A stretch of 64,000 nt of DNA. Origin: Syngnathus acus. Its lineage: Eukaryota > Chordata > Actinopteri > Syngnathiformes > Syngnathidae. Made by a program: the position numbers and the translations under genes. Shown here piece by piece: positions 1 through 12,200 of this stretch. Every line of letters starts with the position of its first letter. The stretch's first letter is position 1. The notes beneath the pieces are model-generated. The model was not told the DNA's origin. It saw only the letters and a list, made by a program, of their open reading frames with translations, and did no database searches. The DNA lies in the NCBI RefSeq assembly GCF_901709675.1, contig NC_051089.1:5996476-6060475 (forward strand). Direction: 5' to 3'.

Positions 1-3000
1 AACACCTGAATTACCAGGCATGTTGACACGCTACATTAGACAAGTGCGAACGGTTTGGTATCGGATGGCAATTTTTGCAGAAGAACCTGCTCGGAGAGCT
101 TAGGCCGGACCGCAGAGATGTAATTAGTCCACAATTGATCGGCATATGATAGATGGTGATGTTGTGTAAATGTTATGTACTACAAACTACACACAGGTGA
201 TCATAAGAGGGTGATTAAATTGCAGCCGTAACTACAACAACCCCATGCAATTTTGTTTCCTGTTGACATGCTGTCAAGAGGACAATTAATGATTAAAATA
301 TGAGAGCACGGAGCAACTAAATCTGCCGTTTTCCCCAGGAATGCAATCACCTAGCAGAAATGCCAATGAATGAAAACGAGGATTGGAAATACTGCTGGAA
401 TCATTGCCAATCATAGCAATGTAAACCTTCCTCCTATTTGCTCTGAACAGGAGGAGGCAGTATTGAAGCAATGGGGTTGAACAAACAATATAAGGGTTAT
501 CATTTTATTATTATGCAGGCTGACAAGTTAGTCCTGAAACTTGGACAGAACCTACCTCTAGAAAATATTTTTCAACCAGACAATTGTAATCTTTTCTATT
601 TTGAGTCATCTTTCAATCAACGCTGGTGGTTGCCCATTGAGACTTTCATCCTTTTTGTAAACAGTGCAACTTCTGGTCTTGCTGTGCGGCCAAAGCCACA
701 ATATATCGGATGTGGCTGCACCCAAGCGGAGGAACAGCACTCAGCTGTGTGTGCAGGCAGCGCGGACAGCAATCAGCTAAGCTACTTTGAGCCGCAGCCT
801 GACAAGATTGAGTCATCGCTCGTCCACAGTTGCATGAGATAAAAGCCTTACAGCCGGTTGAGATGAACCTCATTTCACAGGTGCCTTAAATCTCGCAGGG
901 GGCAAAAAGTAACAAAGATAGCGCCCCAGGTCTTTTCCCGTGCTGTGGGCAAAAGTGTGGCGTGAGTAACAATGGCAGTAAATTTAGCATCTTGGAACCG
1001 ACACGCGTGATCACACCTCGTGTAGATCAGCACTCACCAGAGCAGAAAAGCCTGCTTTTGGCTGATAGCGGGAAATACACAACATTCGCTCCAGGATGAA
1101 CACACCAGACACACAAATATATGCTGGTGTGTTTCTATTTACTCATACAGGCCGAGGCGGGCGCACATCGGGCAGGAGAGAAAAAAAAATCCTTAGAGCG
1201 GGTGAACCAATTGTTACGTAATCAAAAAACAAGCCCCCAATTCAGTAATAGCTGCATGACACAAGGCTGTACTATAGAGACGAGCTCTAACCTTGTCTCA
1301 AACTGATGGAAGGGATTTTACTGATGCTTAGCACGTCAGGTCACATCGTACTAGAGGATTTGATCATGCCAACATCAAAGGACAGAAGTAGGATAATGAA
1401 AATACAATGATTCCATTTTTTCACAGGGTTGCGAGCAAGTGCATAGAGCGAAACAGAGTCAAAACATTTTCAACGATAAATTAGCAGTCAGAATTGTCGT
1501 TCAACCTTTGTAGCTGCTGCCAGTGGTTTACTTCAAGTGCCAGTGCTGCTCTCAAAAGAAGTGAGGTCATTGGGTTCAGAAAGAATTGTAGGCATGAAAC
1601 CAGCTAAATAATGGTCTTCATGCTCTGTTGCGCACCCTGGAACTGACACAGAGGGACCACACTGAGCGTGAGGCTACCGGGCCATGCGAAAACTCCATCC
1701 TGTTTAGTAAGTGACAAAGGATAATAGTGAGATGCCAAAGGATGACATTTTCAAATGGTGTCATCAATAAAAGCTATCAGCAAGTAACTGTTGTAGCATA
1801 GTTTAAAATTGCTCTGCTTACACAATAACAAATAGTGCGTTTCATCTGAAATGAAACGAATGCTTCGGTGGGTCGAGTGCCGGATGAGTCAGAGCGATCA
1901 AATGAAAAGTGAATTAATGTTTGTTGTCTTTGCCTATCGAGACTTCAGGGTGTAACATCTGAGAATGTAATTACTGATCTTGGCAAGCACGATGACAAAT
2001 TGTTGAAAGGATTTTCCGCAACCTGTTGGGTTCTTTTCAAGTGGACTCGCTTCAATGAGGGTTTTTGTTCTGACACGAGTCAAGCACTTCACCTGCCAAT
2101 GAGTGTTGGCGAGGGCTACTCAACGGCACTCTTTTGACATGTTGGGCGATTGACCCATGTGTGGTGGCGGTTCTGTAAGAGTCCTCGAGATGACTGTTTA
2201 CCTTCATCAGTTTTTTCATTGACAAACCACACAGTGAGGTAGCGAGCTGTCGTGCATAAAGTGACACTAAGGTATTTCTGGGTGGAGATACTTTCAGGAA
2301 GAAGGAACAGACAGATATGGTAATCAGGCAGCTGTTGGGAGTTTAATTGACGTCTGCACATAGCTCGAAAAGCTTTGTTCTTTGGCTCTAAGCTTTGGTT
2401 CCTTCGTACTGTCTCAGATGGCGACTGACAGATTCTGCTCTATACTAAGCTCAATTAATCCTGGATATCAACTGCAGGTCTAAGTCACCACTTCCAATTT
2501 AGTGTCTGTTCGTTTTTGGACAGGATTTCCCAGAGGTGAGGGACTCGAGTCAGAGCAGATCAGCCTAAAATGCAGGTAATCAACTAAAGATCACCAGTTC
2601 AAGAAAAAATATGTCCTGTGCATATTTAGAAATCTGAGTACTGATCCAGAGCTGATGATGTCAAATTGAATAATACATATCCAAACGAGGCCATATGGGA
2701 AAAATTATTACAATTACTTTTCCTGAAGTCTCAGAGTCCAGTTTAATCCTATAAACTGCCAGTGTCCAAATACCTTTTCAGCCATAATATGCCTTGCTTT
2801 GCCATAGTATATGTGTGTGTGGAGGTAATGGCGCTGCCAGGCTGACATCATAAAAACCTCAAAAAATACCTCTACCCCAAAGAAAACCTCCTCAGCAGAG
2901 GTAATTAAACATCTGTCATTTCTAATACAGCAAACGACTTCCATGAGAATTAACTTGTAACAGAAAGAGAGATGGGTTGGGGACTTCACAGCTCTCTGGG

Positions 3001-4971
3001 CCCCATAATCATAGCTTCGAAAAGACCCTGGAGTCATTAGTTGCGGGTTGCTTACAGCATTCATTACATGCTGAGACACTGCCGAAGTAGCACCGCAGCA
3101 TTGAACAAATAATAAGCTCTAAAGTTGCACACATGTAACCTCAACTTATTTTAAACCTCAATTTATCATTTTACACATTTGCCGGTTACTGTTGTGAGAA
3201 TATATCTATATTTCATTTTTCAATCAAAACAGGGCTTACAGGGGATTTTTCCTGTAGCTCTGACTTCAACATAACTTTAGATTTTTCAACTGTGTAGTAG
3301 TTCCGTAATACCTGGCACCTTGTTCCGATTTACATATAAATTAGTTTTAAGTTACCACCTTGGAACACAATCCCATCATAAACAGTAAACCCCTGTACTA
3401 ATCTACCCCAAGACGTCTTTAAATATTTGGCTGCCATTCACAGTAGCTTGTACTTATCCAAAAGTGCATCCGATAAACGAAGCAACTCACTACAGATGGT
3501 GCAAAGAGTGCCATAATTGCAAACACACGCATGCATATTCCACCCCTCATTAGCTTGACGCTTCCATCCTATGTAGCCAATGTGTGTACTCTTCATGAGT
3601 GCGTTCTGATGCGTGCTGGCTGGTCTGTGTGCGAGCTGTGAAGGGAGTCTCAGCAACGCTGCCTGCCACTCCTGCCAGCTCGCCCTTCTTCAACTGGCTA
3701 TAGCAGTGTCTGCATTCAGATGCTAATTCACACTCCCAAGGGCATTCTGTAACCAGGTCAGCCTTGCTTGGAATATTTATAGAGGTCTGCCTCTAGTGAA
3801 GTTTGAAGGAGGTACACCCTTTTTATGCTTAGTGCAACATTTCTTCGGAAAGTGTGGCTATGAAAAATGCAATTACAGGGAGAGAAGAGCCCCTGGTATT
3901 GAGGAGGTGGTAGCCCCAGATTTCGAATTTTACTTATTCAGTCGAGCCGTTTTCACCGGGCAATGTCCGCAAACTTTTAGAGTGTTTAGGTTGTCTCGTC
4001 AGGTCTTCGGAAACTTCCCCAAACAGAATGTCATTCTCAGAATTTCTCCTAAACTTTCAGAAGTACACAGGGGGTCCTCGAGTTATGATGGTACCAACGT
4101 ACGGCCCTTTAAGATTTCCGCATGTGTGTAAGGTCAATCAGGATTCTGGAGTGCTACTATTAAGGTTCTTTTGAAGCAGGATCATGTCTCTTACTTTATA
4201 TCCTGTCTCTTTGTGTATTCCAGATTAATACAGTGGAAACCAGCATGAGCAGTCAAGAGGAAAACACGACTAGACAACACATACTAAAAGGAGAAAACTG
4301 CTCAAACTGTTTATGTCAATAAGGTAAGAAAAAAAACAGCCAAAAGTCAGTAATCCGCTGCACGGTTTTCTTACAAGTCATATGCCTGGAGTCTACTGCA
4401 AGCCTCACCCTGAACATGCAACACTGAGGGGTGATTCAGTCTGTTAGTGAGTCAGTCTTGTCAAAGTGGCACTTCTTTGTTAGTGGAAATAGTCAACACA
4501 AGTTAAAATGCACTGTCAGAGATTACAGTAGTGCACTGATTATATATTTTATGCAACTGTGGTTTCTGACAGTTGATTTGAAATATACAGTCCTGTGCCT
4601 AAAACTTATAAATCAAATGAGCTCAGCCCTCATTGCCCCAGTAGCCTCTTAACGTTTTTTTTTTTCTAACATGGATCAGTGGCTTGCCAAATGCGTTCTC
4701 ATCTCATGCTGCCAAATAACAAACCATTTAGCTTTATTCAAATTTTATCGTGTCCCTCACTTCTTACAAGCAAAATACAATTGGAGGTCATAGTTGTCAC
4801 TATAACCAGGTCATATGATTTTTTTTAAATTCCAAATAGTGATGCAAATACATTTTAAAGTGAAGCTTTGAGAGATCAAGGATAATAATGTCTTGGGAGA
4901 TTTTTGTCTTCCCTGCATGTTGTCAAAAGCTACTATGTCAAAGTGATTGTAAACAAAGTGAAGGAGTCCTA
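1..4971. other. unc13c intron, no further exon recognised
   Basis: This stretch follows the donor in the direction of transcription. I looked on the minus strand for the next unc13c exon and saw none. Reading frames here are short and unrelated to known families. There is a short T run near 4,657-4,667, and no tRNA, satellite or obvious transposon. Confidence 0.6.
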
Positions 4972-4973
4972 CC
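4971..4973 (-). other. unc13c: Splice donor ending the unc13c exon
   Basis: On the minus strand the sequence reads GCAGGAG|GTAGGA, a good match to the donor consensus. The exon ends after the first base of a codon (phase 1), so the next exon must complete a codon starting with G. The mammalian protein as I remember it continues ILAG-D, which a GA- codon split here would give. Reading through the donor adds only about ten unrelated residues before a stop at 4,938-4,940. Confidence 0.85.
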
Positions 4974-7900
4974 TCCTGCCAGGATCTGTTGCTCCAGTTC
5001 AGCCATCTGTTTCCGGTATGCCCTCAGAGCAACCTCTTTGAATGTCGGTCGGACGCGTTTCTTCGGTGGTGCTTCTGCGGCTACGGGCTTCTCCTCATCT
5101 ATGTTTTTGCTTTCATCCTCTTCACGTTCCTCCACTTTCTCAGACACCTCGGCTGTCTCCTCAATCAGCTCCTCGATCTCCTCGATTTCCTCTTCACCCT
5201 CTTCCATTTCCTCAGTGATGTCATTGTCCTCTGTCTCGTCAGGTTCCTCAACATCCAAATACTCCACCATGGCGTCGTATTCGGCCGTGTCCTCGGTCAC
5301 GTTGGTTTCATACTCCTCACTGTAATCCTCATTAAACTGCTCATCCAATCCGCAGTCGTATTCTAGGACGTGTGCTTCTTGGCTTGCTTCGGTGTCTCTT
5401 GTGGTGCTGAAATCTTCTGTGGTCTCTTGAGGGACGTCATTGTCCTGAGAAGCTTGGATGTCCTCGAATGCATCATTGTCCTGAGGAGACTCACATTCTT
5501 GCACAAATTCTTCAGTTTCGTTAACATTAGTCCTGTTCTCCAAATTAGCCAGAACCTGTTCCATCACCTCAACGTAGTGGGTCTCACCATCCTCTGATTG
5601 TTCAACGGCTTCCGTCTCTGCACCTTTTATCTCCGCCTCCTCCGGTTTGTAGTTAACAGGTTCTTTGTGAGCAGGTGGGTCTGGTGCAGAGGGCGCGTTG
5701 GAGGTGGAGATTGTGCGGAAACGCCCCATGAATGACGGAGATGGGTTTGTGGGTTCTTCAGGAGGTGCGGGAGTATTCTGAGGGCCAGATTTCCACACAA
5801 CCTCTAGAGCTGATTTAGCCCTTTGCAGCGTAGAACCAAAGCCAAACCCAAACGACTTTTCACTGAGGTCTATACTGAGCCTGCTGCTCCATGACTTCGG
5901 CACCTCTTCGACTTTTTCAGTTCGAATCTCACTCTGACTGCGGTACATAGCTGAGGATTTACTTTGAGTTTGGTGAAAGCTGTGATTGACATCGATTTCA
6001 GGAAACGTTTCTTTCGGAACTGCTTTTGGGGTTTCCTTGTGGGCATCTTTAGCAACTACTTTTGGGCCATCTGGAGAGACTACCTGAGATGATTGACTTG
6101 GAGATGCCTGGGTGGCTTCTTTGAGCGACACCTTTGGGGTCTCTTTAGAAACTGGTGCTTCTTTGATTGGAATGCTGGAATCTTTTTTTGGGAGTATTTT
6201 ATTGTTGTTGCTCTCCTTATTCTGTACTTTAGTGATCTCTTTTGGCAGTACCTTCGTAGCTTCTTTGGTAACCTCCTTAGAATCAAGTTTCTGTGTACCT
6301 TGTAGGGGTTCTCTAACCGTGACCATAGGCGACTGCTTCGGGGATTCTTTTGGGGACTCTTTTGGGGACTCCTTGGGAGTTGAAATTGGGCTCATTATCG
6401 GGGTGATTTTAGGGCTCTCTTTTGGTGACTCTCTTGGGCTTTGTTTCGGTGTCATCGCCTGGGAAACCTTTGGGGGTGCTCTGCTGACTTTAACTGCCTC
6501 ACTGCAAATGACCTTAGGCACTACTTTAGCTACATCTTCAGGGGCCGGCTTTGTGGAGTATTTAGTTGTAGGTTTTGAGTTTTCTTTTGGGAAGGACTGA
6601 GGAATCTCTTTTGTTGTTGATTTCTTCTCTTTTATAGGCTCTTTTGGGATGGCATTTGAAGTCACTTTAGATGAAGTCTTTGCAGATGGTTTTACAGTTT
6701 CCTTTTCCTGTATTTTGGGGGTTTCATCTTTAATTTTAATTTGTTTGTTTGTTGTTTTAGCTATAACCTTTGAGGTATCTTTAGATGATACTTTTGCACT
6801 TTCTTTTGCTACCCCCTTGGAACTCCCTTTTGACTGGCGCACATGTGCTTTGCTGGACTCACGCTCCACAATGGGTGTAATAATGTGGGTAGTAATTGGT
6901 GGCAGGGTAGGCTCTCTGTCAAGCATCATGAACTCCTCCTCCCCTTCAAATTGTAAATCAACTTCTTGGCATTTAGTGATATTTTCTGGAAAACCTGGAA
7001 TGGTAGAGGGGTCAAATGGACTGCTGACCTCTATGGACACTTCCAAACCTGAATCAGCTCCTTGTTCTATGTGATGCCAGTCTTTCCAAGGTGACAGGTC
7101 AGCTTGCAGAGAAACTTGGGAGCCACTGTAGTGGCTTCTGTCCCCAGACATGCAAACGAGCCCATTGCTCACCCCGCTGTCAACAGTCTCAGTTGTCTCA
7201 ATCTCATTGTGTTCATAAGGTTGATTCTCATGGCTGAGTGGGTGACTGGGGCTAGCATACCAAGAGGATGCCATATCCTCCTGTTTCCTCTGCCACAGTT
7301 CCTGATCTGAGGAGGATAACAGAGAGCAGCCATTGGCCCGCGTAAAGTACTGGCTCTCTGAAAAATCCTCAGAGTACGACTGGCAAAGTTTTGAACAGTC
7401 TGATTCCGAGCGGCTGAGTTTTGGCGTGGAATAGTCACTCTGAGAGAGCCAACCAGAGGTCACATCAGAGTAGTAAGCCTTCCCGTGCTTGTCGGGGTCA
7501 TAGTATGTGTCATCGGCATAGTGAACTGCACCTGAGTAACTCGCTTCCTCCCCTGACCGGCTGTGGTCGTGGGATCGTCTTTTCTCTGATTTGCTCTTAT
7601 GAGCGGGCTTTGAAATCACCATTGCATATTTGTTTCTGCTTAGCTCATCTAATTCCTTGTCACTGTCCATGGAATCCCAGTCATCGCTCTCTACTACTTT
7701 GTCTTTTGCCGATACCTTAATATCCATACTTTCGTAGGTTTGTGAGGAGGACATTGCTTTGTCCTTTCGCTCTTTTCCTTCCCGAGTTAAGCTGTCGGTC
7801 AAAACGGTAATTCCAGTTCCTTTAAGTTTATAGCATTTTTTCAAGACTAAATCCCTGTCTTGGGGTGTTGCAAATATAACTATAATGGGACGAGGTTTGG

Positions 7901-9026
7901 CGTTAGAACATTCTCGTTGTTGGCCTAACCTGTGAGCAAGCTCAATTTTAATAGTTTTATGGGCATCGGCGAGACCCATTTTATCTTTTAGTAATTTATA
8001 AATAAGATGTTCTGTTTTCTCTGACCTTTCTTCGGGAACATTGAGGAAACGCAGAGTAGAATTATTGGCCTGGTGGCTAATTTGTTTTATGTAGTCGTGG
8101 ATGTCACGGGTTTCCCTTCTTGACTGGACAAATCCAGAGCGAAGTTGCTCGATCTCGCTCTGAACTACTTCCACGCTGCTGGAGATCTCGTCAATCGAAC
8201 TCTTCAGGGCGTTGACGTGGCCACGTAGCTCGGACAGTTCCGTCTCTATTTGGCTGATCCCTTGAAGTTCCTTGAAAATCATCTCCATGACATCCTGTGT
8301 CTGACTGATGCATCCAGTGGAGGAGGAGCCGGGTTCCAGAGTGGAACTCTTCTGCTGCCGTCCCGCCCGGTCCAAGGACTTGCTCCGGATGCCGAGGGTC
8401 TTCCTCCAGTTGCTCACCTCCGAGTCTGAAGAGACACATTCCTGACTCTTTTTCCATTTCCTCAACTTGCGAAGAGCTCCCAGCCGAAGAGTGTGCAGAC
8501 TGGAGCGTTCCACTCTTTCACCCTCAGAGCTCCCGTCGGAGGGAGCCAAACTGATGAGGCTCTTCCGGTTCCGTCTTACTGGCATAGTGTGCGATTTATG
8601 CTCATCCAGCCTCCGTATTGGCTTCGCGTCGCTCAGTATGTCGGAATAGCTACTGTCGATTGAAAGAACCTCGGGAAATATGCTCTCATTGTTGTTATTC
8701 AAAAAAGGGGCGGTTTTAGGGAGTCCATTTGCGATGGCCACGCGATAACTGAAAGTGGGCGACAGGGATGAGCAATCGTTCTTGCCGTCGTCGTCTTCCA
8801 GTGATACGTTACGTGCTGAGGAGCATTTGGAGATCTTTTTAACAGTGGTCTTCACTGTATTAGACAGCGTTGGATTGTTTGCATGTAGGTCTGTGGTCAA
8901 TTTTGTTGGCTCTTTATTTTTACTTCTCTCTTTCTTCTTAATTGGGTTTGCCAATTTCTTTGTAAACATTCCTTTGCAAATCTTTTCAATGTAAGCTGAT
9001 ATAATCTTGATGAGGTTAGAAACCAT
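4973..9026 (-). CDS. unc13c: Munc13-3 (unc-13 homolog C), first coding exon, partial
   Basis: Munc13 proteins prime synaptic vesicles at the presynaptic active zone; this exon gives only the long N-terminal region, not the C1, C2 or MUN domains. The start is the first ATG in the frame (9,024-9,026): MVSNLIK followed by [10 protein letters not shown], which matches the remembered start of mammalian UNC13C. The 1,351 codons plus one base run to a donor at 4,972. Blocks in order: [14 protein letters not shown] (about residues 88-105), [11 protein letters not shown] (about 146-166), [22 protein letters not shown] in two parts (about 180-203), a coiled coil (about 243-313), a LINE-1 ORF1p-like segment (about 318-425), a Ser/Tyr-rich region with [20 protein letters not shown], a Lys/Ser/Pro-rich expansion (about 716-1010), a possible calmodulin-binding helix [13 protein letters not shown] (about 1064-1078), a Glu-rich tract (about 1156-1313) and the conserved end [17 protein letters not shown]. 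The exon is roughly 350 residues longer than I recall for mammals, mostly because of the Lys/Ser/Pro expansion. The remaining exons are not recognisable at 1-4,972 and should lie outside the window. Confidence 0.95.
5090..5560 (-). other. unc13c: Glu/Asp-rich tract of unc13c
   Basis: Roughly residues 1156-1313 are strongly acidic, with runs such as [19 protein letters not shown], just before the conserved basic end [12 protein letters not shown]. The abrupt acidic-to-basic change precedes the splice donor. An acidic region exists in mammalian UNC13C here as I recall, but it appears longer in this fish. Confidence 0.7.
5995..6880 (-). repeat. unc13c: Lys/Ser/Pro-rich low-complexity expansion in unc13c
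   Basis: About 295 codons are dominated by K, S, P, T, E and V in loose units such as KESPKESPK, SKVxSK and PKEx. A short tandem block at 6,325-6,440 encodes [12 protein letters not shown] and similar. The region interrupts otherwise conserved unc13c sequence: [10 protein letters not shown] lies before it and [12 protein letters not shown] after it. It is probably disordered and rich in possible proline-directed phosphorylation sites (SP, TP). I do not recall an equivalent in mammalian UNC13C, so it may be fish-specific or lineage-specific. Confidence 0.75.
7755..8300 (-). other. unc13c: LINE-1 ORF1p-like module (coiled coil + RRM-like + C-terminal-like) within unc13c
   Basis: A coiled coil (heptads through [12 protein letters not shown] and [13 protein letters not shown]) is followed by [11 protein letters not shown], an RRM-like first strand, then [11 protein letters not shown] and [20 protein letters not shown] short strand, [10 protein letters not shown], ends before a basic stretch REGKERK. 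The same order and the signatures 'hR.G', 'PRPIIV.F' and 'DR..VL' define the L1 transposase / ORF1p family. The segment is in frame and unbroken, and I recall a matching segment in mammalian UNC13C, so it looks like part of the gene and not a recent insertion. The homology is inferred by eye. Confidence 0.6.
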
Positions 9027-9194
9027 GGATGGCAACCCTGATGACTCTTTAGCATTAACAAGAGAAGGAGTAGATAGAGAAGAGAGCTCTGGCACTGTGA
9101 AGATTGTCAACTTGTTTTTTGTGAAGAGCAGACCACTTTTCACCGTAGGGTGATGCAACTGTCGGTGCGGTTTAAATCCAGTAAAGGTAATCCC

Positions 9195-9215
9195 CCTGAA
9201 ATGTGAAATAGAAAA
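9195..9215 (-). other. unc13c: Probable splice acceptor upstream of the unc13c start codon
   Basis: The minus strand reads TTTTCTATTTCACATTTCAG|GGGGATT, a pyrimidine-rich tract with a terminal AG at 9,196. The exon would then start at 9,195, leaving about 169 bases of 5' untranslated sequence before the ATG at 9,026. The frame has no stop between the acceptor and the ATG, but also no ATG, so a non-ATG extension or an upstream coding exon cannot be strictly excluded. The promoter would lie further right and is not identified. Confidence 0.6.
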
Positions 9216-12200
9216 TCATTAAAGTTCAGTTTTGCCCTGTAACATAGATGATTCATTCATACAGCCATACAGTGCAAGCGAACATATCATTTGTCAATGG
9301 TAAAATGAATGAAAGGCAAAAACGATGACAAATTATTAATTTTCTCAAATCAAGCTCCGGCGTAAGACGAATGGAGTTGTCAGATGCAGTGCAGCGCTTT
9401 CCATTTATTGATTATAATAGCAAGTATGACGTATGAACTAATTAAACATTGAAAGTTAATGATCTGTGCTGCCATTTGTTTCACGTGCAAAGTCACGGTG
9501 TGTACAGCTTAGTATTCGAATCGATCATGTGTTGATAATACTTGTGTGCAGCAGACTGTACGCTTGCAACTGCAGCGTGTTGAAAATTTAAACAGTCTGG
9601 AGAAGCTGCTGGAGCCGTTTGTTTACCAATGAGAGAACCCGGTCAACTGAGTCGAAAGAGCGGTGTTTGTCATCCAGAGGTTTTGACAGCTGCTTCATAT
9701 TAGTCCTGGGATTTACAGTGTTGATACGACGGTCTACTACAGCCTCATTCCTACAAAGACCTGCACTTGTCAAAAGAGCTGTAAAGCATAGACTCACTTT
9801 TTAGCTTTAATGGAGAAGGACATCAGCATGTACTTTCAGTTGGAGTATGTATGGTTGTTGGTTCTTGCACTTTAGATATGAGATTTGACTAGTTGTTATT
9901 TTTATGTGAAATATGGAGGAGCGACATTTATTCGTGGAAGGGTCGAACATCTAAAGTCAAACACATTCGGATTATTTGAACAGTTTTTGCCCTAGAAAAA
10001 AATGGTCTTTGTCTCTTCTAGGTTTGCGCCTTTACACTTTTGAATACATTTGTCCAGTTGCTGAAAGTGTCAGTACATTTTTTGCAAAACTCGGTTCTAT
10101 AACATAAAACTGAACAGTAAAAATCACAACAGGACAGAGACATAATAAAATACTCATTTCTAACTTCAATGGCAAAATGATAATGGGAATATGAATTAGA
10201 TCTCAGATTCGTAACTGTCGCTCCCAAATTAACGTTATTAAAGGTATCGTTAAGTTACAAATCATCCTTAACTTTGACAACACAGAGTATAATACTGCTT
10301 CAAATGAGTCCAGTGACTTTCTGTAACGTCTGGTTTATGTTCATGATCACCCGCTCTTCTTACATCCTTGTTGAAGCAAGCAAAAGCCAAAGAAAAAGCA
10401 AATTAATGTGTTCATATGACTAAAACTGCTGTGAAGTTCGCTTGCCTGCAATACTGACACCTTTTGTGAAGTTTTATATTATTATGTTAATTAATACAAG
10501 TAACAATTTTTCCTCGATATTTTTCCCCAAAAATATTTTTTCAAAAATTCTGATTCTTCAGAAACTGTCGGTTGGGTTCATAGATAGCATTCCATACACC
10601 TTGCATGAAAAAAAAGAAAGATTTGATATGCCCTGACATTGCCACACAGACCAAGAAGTGACGTAATACTGCTGTCGGATTCGGTTAGTCAGCGTTGCAC
10701 TAAGGGTTCTTCGGCACACCTTTCTAGTTTCCTCATGTCGAGTTAACCCATTAACATCATTCCTCCTGGACTTTGTTTCCATTCGAAACATCACAAGCCG
10801 TGCAGTTAGAGCCCACCTACACAACTTCTACTGAATGACCTCCTCTGGAGACAGTGTGGGCACAGATAGCACTTGATTGACATCTTCCATCCACTGTTCT
10901 TTTCTTTTTATTGGATCTGAGTGTCTGATTTTTTTTTAACTTCATTATCGTGGTATTAATTCAGAGAGGCCTGGAGATATATAACGCTCTTTATAGTGCT
11001 CCATTTTCAACGCCAACTTTTTTTGTTTTATCAGCCAGCCTCATCAGAAATACTTTTTGAGTTTTGATGGCGAGGACTTTAACTACTTTTTTTTTTTTTT
11101 TTTTACATATTTCCTCAGGGCTCTTGATTGGGGAAAGGACAGACAAAATTAGGCTCACAATTTAGAGGGCGAAAAAAAATCTATTTCTAATTACTGCCAC
11201 TATTCTGAGTTTTTGTTGTACATTAATCATATTATTGTATATCGCCTACGGTTTGGGTTGTTGGCCCAGAAATATGATAAGAATTCTAAAAGGGGGGGTC
11301 CTCAGCTCATGACTGACTTCCTTTAATATGGCAGTGACATAACCCGAATTTGTATAGCGGCTGCACCGTAGTGCCACAAAACACTAACGTCTAGAAAATC
11401 TAATTTATTTTTAAATATTGATAAGCGATGAAACTCAAATGATGATATTGATGCTACATGTATATTTTGATGTCTGGCTAACGGCGGTTTACCTCAGGGT
11501 CTAATAATTGGCCTCGTTGGGCACATTAGTACCAATCCCTCAGGAATTACTGGAATCCTACTACAAGATTATTTCTGACAATCTGGTTTGCACTCCAGTG
11601 AATGGCACATTTATCATCTTGTCTAATGAGTAGTTGTGGGTCATCTCGAATGAAGCATTTCAAAACATCACCCTGAGTAACAAACCTTCATAAACTAATG
11701 ATCACACTAATCTACACTCCCCTACATAACTTAATTGCCAGTTCCCCGCTAACTGTTTAACTGCCCAGTTGCAACTTTACTGTTGTGCCTTGCTACCTCA
11801 TTCATCGTAATCCAATAAAAAAAATGTCCAAAACACTAATCACCTGACCAGCTCACGGCATACCAAAAAGGGAAACACATTCTCATATCCGAAGGGCGGC
11901 ACAGGTTGATTGCCAATTATCCTCCAAACAACCACTTGTCTACGAGTGTTGTTGACACCTCCCTCAGTAGCATTTCCCGTTCCGACACAAATGCAGCCAG
12001 CCGGCTGTTTCACACGCTCTTGATTTCATTCCCTGCTCTTATGTGCATAAAAAGTAAGTTAGTGCTGTTTAAATCCCCAAATGAGCAATTGACACATGGC
12101 CTAAATATACCCCAAACTATGATTCCAAAATACTGTACTTTTGCTTTTTCTTTAGCATCTCCTCCACACATAGACAGAACAGAACATCTTGCTCATGGAC

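Noticed and set aside
4888-7720. Plus-strand frames of 60-162 codons opposite the unc13c exon (Ser-rich, Phe/Gly-rich).
   Set aside because: They are the complement of Glu-rich and Lys/Pro-rich codons of unc13c; composition mirrors the sense strand and no family matches.
9027-9158. 44-residue N-terminal extension of unc13c beginning at a TTG codon.
   Set aside because: No ATG is present, and the first ATG gives the MVSNLIK start that matches the family; the region is treated as 5' untranslated.
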